From Plecoglossus altivelis (lineage: Eukaryota > Chordata > Actinopteri > Osmeriformes > Plecoglossidae), in contig BROE01000020.1 in the NCBI GenBank assembly GCA_036571765.1, positions 14,992,931 through 15,056,930 of the forward strand: a stretch of 64,000 nt of DNA, written 5' to 3'. Shown here piece by piece: positions 60,134 through 64,000 of the stretch. Position 1 is the stretch's first letter; each line of letters opens with the position of its first letter. Made by a program: the position numbers and the translations under genes. Below the pieces are notes generated by a model that worked only from the letters and a program-made list of their open reading frames with translations, made no database searches and was not told the DNA's origin.

Positions 60134-60606
60134 TTGGTGTGTGTTTGGTGTGTGTGTTGTGTGTGTGTGTGTGTGTGTGTGTTGTGTGTTGTTGTGTGTG
60201 GTGTGGTGTGTGTGTGGTGTGTGTGTCGGTGTGTGTGTGTGTGTTGTGGTGTGTGTATGAGAACGCAAATACGGTGGATGAACGATTCATCTCTATGCCC
60301 AAGGTTTTGCGACGTCCCCACACAACAGGCTGCGGTTTGCTATGATAACAGAGAGAAGTGTGAGAATGGATGTTAACGATCTTGAAGGTGTACCAGATTA
60401 ATCTCTGATAGCGAGGAGATGAGTGGTGGAGGAGGGTCTACTGTCAACACCAGCACCCCGACACTCCAGAGAGACGATGGCACAGCACAAACAAATCCAC
60501 AAATCAATAGTGCTGTTACTCCTCTCTGCCTCCCTCCCCATGCCCTGTTTGTCTGCCGGGACGATACAGCAGACGTTCTCCCCTGAACCCCCCCCCCCCC
60601 CCCCCC
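60134..60606. repeat. Second copy of the 59505-60001 segment (probable assembly duplication)
   Basis: Positions 59833-59982 and 60438-60587 agree base for base at a constant offset of 605. Both then enter a C run. Left of that, the second copy matches with many one-base insertions and deletions, and its first part is a (GT)n tract like 59504-59630. Divergence that worsens toward the gap suits a poorly polished contig end better than an old duplication. Confidence 0.85.
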
Positions 60607-60609
60607 TCC

Positions 60610-63600
60610 CCCTTCCCTGCCGAAATGTAATTAGACCAGTTGAGAGCGCAAATGTCATAGCTATTGATCAGAGAGCCAGTGCAAACAGCATGGGCGACCC
60701 CAGCATTTAGCCTCTAATGAACAGGCTTGATGAGCTGACCTGTCGTCAGGCCAGGAGCCAGCCAGCCCTCTCATCTGGATCCCCTCTTCAACACGGTTAC
60801 AAGGAGGTCAGCTGGCTACAGTTTACATGGCAGCCGTACCTCCGGTCGGGGGAACTGAAGGTCACAAATACATGTTTATGTGCGCAACTCTTACAATCTC
60901 TATGTGCGGCCTTGAAAAGGGTTATTAGTTAAGTGTGATTGATTTAAGAACTTTTAGCCGGCCTCTATGGGAACCGATCAATGACATAATGTTTTGAGTA
61001 CTTGAAGTTCACATTTAAACACCACCAAATTTGTTGGTTTTGAGTTCACCTCTGTAAAATTGAAATATGAATTCATGTCAAGATTTTAAACTAAATCTGA
61101 TCCAAAAATTCAACATTTAGAAATTCACATTGCTCAAACCACAAGAGGGCCATCACATGATCTGAGGTCACATGATCTGAGGTCCAGGCTGTTCAGCAAC
61201 CATCCAACACTTATTGACGTGGATACACTTCCAAGGTATTAGCTACAGAAAGCAACTCTGTCAAGTTTCCTTCTCGCTGAACAAACAAAATGCTGTATCT
61301 TCTTTTTATGGCATCATCCTGTCCGCTCCTTCAGTGGCCTCGCAGCCCCGCCAGTATATTTAGACTTCCTTGTTTATCTCTGCTCACAACAGCCAGGAAG
61401 CTGCTTCCTCACTCATCTTTTGGGACCAGTGGTGGAATGATTCGTTTGCAAGGTCTTATCTCTCTGCATAGCTTCACCAGGCTTTCTATTATCAGGCCAA
61501 TGTGTGTGTGTAGGTGTGTGTGTGTGTGTAAGTGTGAGAAAGTGTCACGGAATTACTTTTGTACAGAATATTTATCTGTTTTTGCCTGAGCAGTTTAGCA
61601 ATATCCATTTAATGACATTACCAACACTGCCAGGATAAGAGGACAATGTCTCAGACCAAGTAATAAAACCATGTTTGGAGGCAGCAGCAGTAATACTCCA
61701 GTATTAGATTTTGTGTCTAGCAGTGGTCAGGAGATCACCAGTCAAATCCTTGGCTAACCTTGTTGCCATGGGCTGTGCAGTTCCCTCTGTCTGTGGCCTG
61801 TGATTGGCTGAGAAGCAGCTGGCTTTCTTTTATGACGAATGATGTGTTTGTAAGACAATATCCCATCTACTGCTTGCTGCATTGCTTTTGGTTCATGATC
61901 TGTTGCCACATATACTAACACTCTGGTCACACTTATGAAACTGATTGGCAAATTGATGAACCAGCAGTTCAGAAGATGTGCTAGATTACCTCAAGGTCTG
62001 CAGTAAAGACTTATTACCTCTGTAGGTACGCAGGAAAGACTACATTACCTCTGTAGGTATGCAGTAAAGACTACATTATCTCTGTAAGTCTGTAGTAAAG
62101 ACTGTTTCATGTCTAAGGGCATGAGAGAATCCGTTTATGAACTTGAGACAGAAATGGAGAGCAAGGAAGGGAGGACAGAGACAAAGTGGAAAATCAATGC
62201 TTTGAAGAAACATTAGCGTGAAGCTGAACTTTAGACCTGCCTCTACTGCCGCCACAGTCTCCTGTCTACTAGCTCAGACTTCCAGCTCACCTCCATTGAT
62301 TTTTCCACATTTTATCACACAAATATCCCTACTCTTTTCCCTCTGAGACAAACTATCCAGTTCTTCCACCAAATCACATTGACTGGACCATGATGTATAT
62401 TCTTTTCTTCAACTTTGATTAGAATATCAACCTTTTCCTGGTCTTCCATCGTTCTTAAGTGTTCTGTGATGGAGGGGATGGGAGAGCAGAGTAGAGCAGA
62501 GGGGATGGTGGAGTGGAGGGGCGAGGACAGGAGAGGAGGGGTGAAGGGGGGAGCAGCGAGGGGAGAGGACAATGGATTTCCGAAGCTAATTCAATAGCCT
62601 GTTCTCTTCTGTTCTTGCTCATAATGAGATTGGAACACAGACATTTGGTCCCCTGATTAAAGCATCCAATCACAGAGAGGTTGTGGAGGGACAGGTTCCC
62701 GTGGCCCAGCTATAATGAAGAACGTTATCACCCAACCAGACGCTGTTTCCGTAATTACAAACGATGCAGATGCTGCCGTCGCTGGGCCAAACGTCTCACA
62801 GATAATAGACTTGGTTAGTGTTGCTAGCAAGTCAAGCAAACTAATTAAATAACTTTCCTTTCGTTCGGTACCTTTTTAATGGGTTCATTGCCGTTCGAAT
62901 GAGATCATTTTACATTATCACAGCAAAGATAACGAACGGGAAACCACACGCTAGTCACTGCAGAGCACCCAGCCTCATGGTTCTGTCCTAGTGTGTGGTG
63001 CTTCCAGGCAGTGGGAGCGTGTCCTCTGCCCAGTGTTGGGCTGCGTTAGCCTCCCTGTGACATGGATGGAAGCAGACGTTTAGAAGGGCCGGCGGCCCAC
63101 ACAGGAACAAACGCCACATCACTGTGTCTCTGCATTGCCCTCTCAGCTGTAGGCCACTTACCTCATCATACAGAGGAAGGATATGGAGGAGCCTGTTGGC
63201 TATGCCAGTCTCTGTGTGTGTGTGTGCGTGTATATGTGTGGCATACACAATGGATACACCAAAACACTGCTTCACTCCTTTATCGCCTCGACAGTCTAGG
63301 GCTGCAGCATGCGATTCCACTCGCTATATCACGACAGGCCTTTATAATGCACATTAGTCATTGATTTTCCAGTACACATCTGTCTGCCACATCATAATAA
63401 TTCCAACTGACCTTTTTACCTCCAGAGAGAGCTGTAGGCTACATTGTTTGCATAGATCTGTTAGTAAGTAGTGTTGATGGGTGTATGGGCAGTGCTGACT
63501 GACGTTCAGGTCTGCATGGTACTGTTCCGCTGGGCTGGGGTTCTCCCCTGGATCCAATAATAATCTCCAGAGGATCTGGCCATTCATTCTTCAAGCTGCA

Positions 63601-64000
63601 GAGTGCCGTGGAGGGGAGTGTGTCTGCCGTGTATTGCTCATACTTATTTTTGGAAAGGCTGCTATAGCAGGCCCTTGTTGGTATGCATTGCCAAACATCT
63701 CATTCCTACTCAAACCCCAGACCATGACTGCATGTGGTGACCTTCTCTTGTTTATTATACAGCTCCACTCTGCTGCTCCCATTTCCCAATGAAGGACAAT
63801 TGCATACAAAGGTTCAATTTGATGATCCCTGCTCCGGAGCAGAACTTGACTTGATGGAACTTTCCGGTCTTTGTATGGGGATAGGGGGCTGCCTGAAGGA
63901 GGCGGTCCCACACGCAGACAGGTTGCATGCTGGGCTGGAGACAGAGAAAGGCTGAACAGAGTTATTAGTGTGCATACTAAATCCTGTGTTGTTTTTGGTT
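60610..64000 (+). other. magi1: MAGI1 intron 1, distal part
   Basis: This is mostly unique, moderately AT-rich sequence. It includes a short (GT)n at 61501-61530, a 31-bp tandem repeat at 61985-62104, a purine-rich stretch at 62465-62575 and (GT)n near 63211-63240. No exon or gene is recognised, and the MAGI1 intron continues beyond the window. Confidence 0.7.
61985..62104. repeat. 31-bp tandem repeat, four copies
   Basis: The unit includes TTACCTCTGTAGGTATGCAG followed by TAAAGACTACA. The four copies differ at a few positions. Confidence 0.93.

Noticed and set aside
1..64000. CRISPR array, because many regularly repeated units are present
   Set aside because: All arrays are direct tandem repeats without unique spacers, in an intron-containing vertebrate genome.
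1..64000. Transposable elements, tRNA or rRNA genes
   Set aside because: I saw no transposase or reverse-transcriptase frame, no convincing terminal inverted repeats, and no tRNA box A/B pair. Old diverged fragments could be missed without a repeat library search.

Overview
This window is vertebrate nuclear DNA, almost certainly from a ray-finned fish. Coding sequence is sparse and split by GT-AG introns. Non-coding DNA is packed with (CA)n, (GA)n and (CT)n microsatellites and short-unit minisatellites, and there are two N-filled assembly gaps (10219-10949 and 60002-60133). The encoded proteins are close to, but clearly different from, the mammalian orthologues. I cannot name the species. There is no CRISPR array, operon, phage or bacterial gene, and no intact transposon ORF.

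Only two protein-coding loci can be supported. On the minus strand is the 5' half of SLC25A26, the mitochondrial S-adenosylmethionine carrier. Five consecutive exons (20945-20977, 20503-20659, 19655-19770, 12198-12302, 12027-12074) join in frame into 153 codons. The remaining C-terminal exons lie left of the window or in the first gap. On the plus strand is the first coding exon of MAGI1, a junctional scaffold protein (41116-41413, 99 codons plus one base). It ends at a consensus splice donor, and the rest of the window is its first intron. The two genes are divergently transcribed with about 20 kb between their start codons, which matches the neighbouring order of MAGI1 and SLC25A26 on human 3p14.

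Layout: 1-12026 is SLC25A26 intron 5, very repeat-rich. 12027-20977 holds the five exons, with 15-17 kb carrying three minisatellites. 21080-21145 is a compact promoter-like cluster (YY1-, ETS-, CRE-like and E-box motifs) of the kind seen at nuclear genes for mitochondrial proteins. 21150-40530 is intergenic and becomes repeat-poor to the right. 40531-41115 is the presumed MAGI1 promoter and 5' leader, with an NRF1-like motif and four small upstream ORFs. 41414-64000 is MAGI1 intron 1, quiet at first and very repeat-rich from about 47.5 to 60.6 kb.

The two genes do not share a pathway. One moves S-adenosylmethionine into mitochondria and the other organises cell junctions. I found no undescribed biological system. 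The observations most worth checking are the second assembly gap, which looks like two overlapping contig ends rather than a real duplication; the SLC25A26 gene model with its 11-codon first exon; the MAGI1 upstream ORFs; and the large minisatellites that create long but spurious reading frames.
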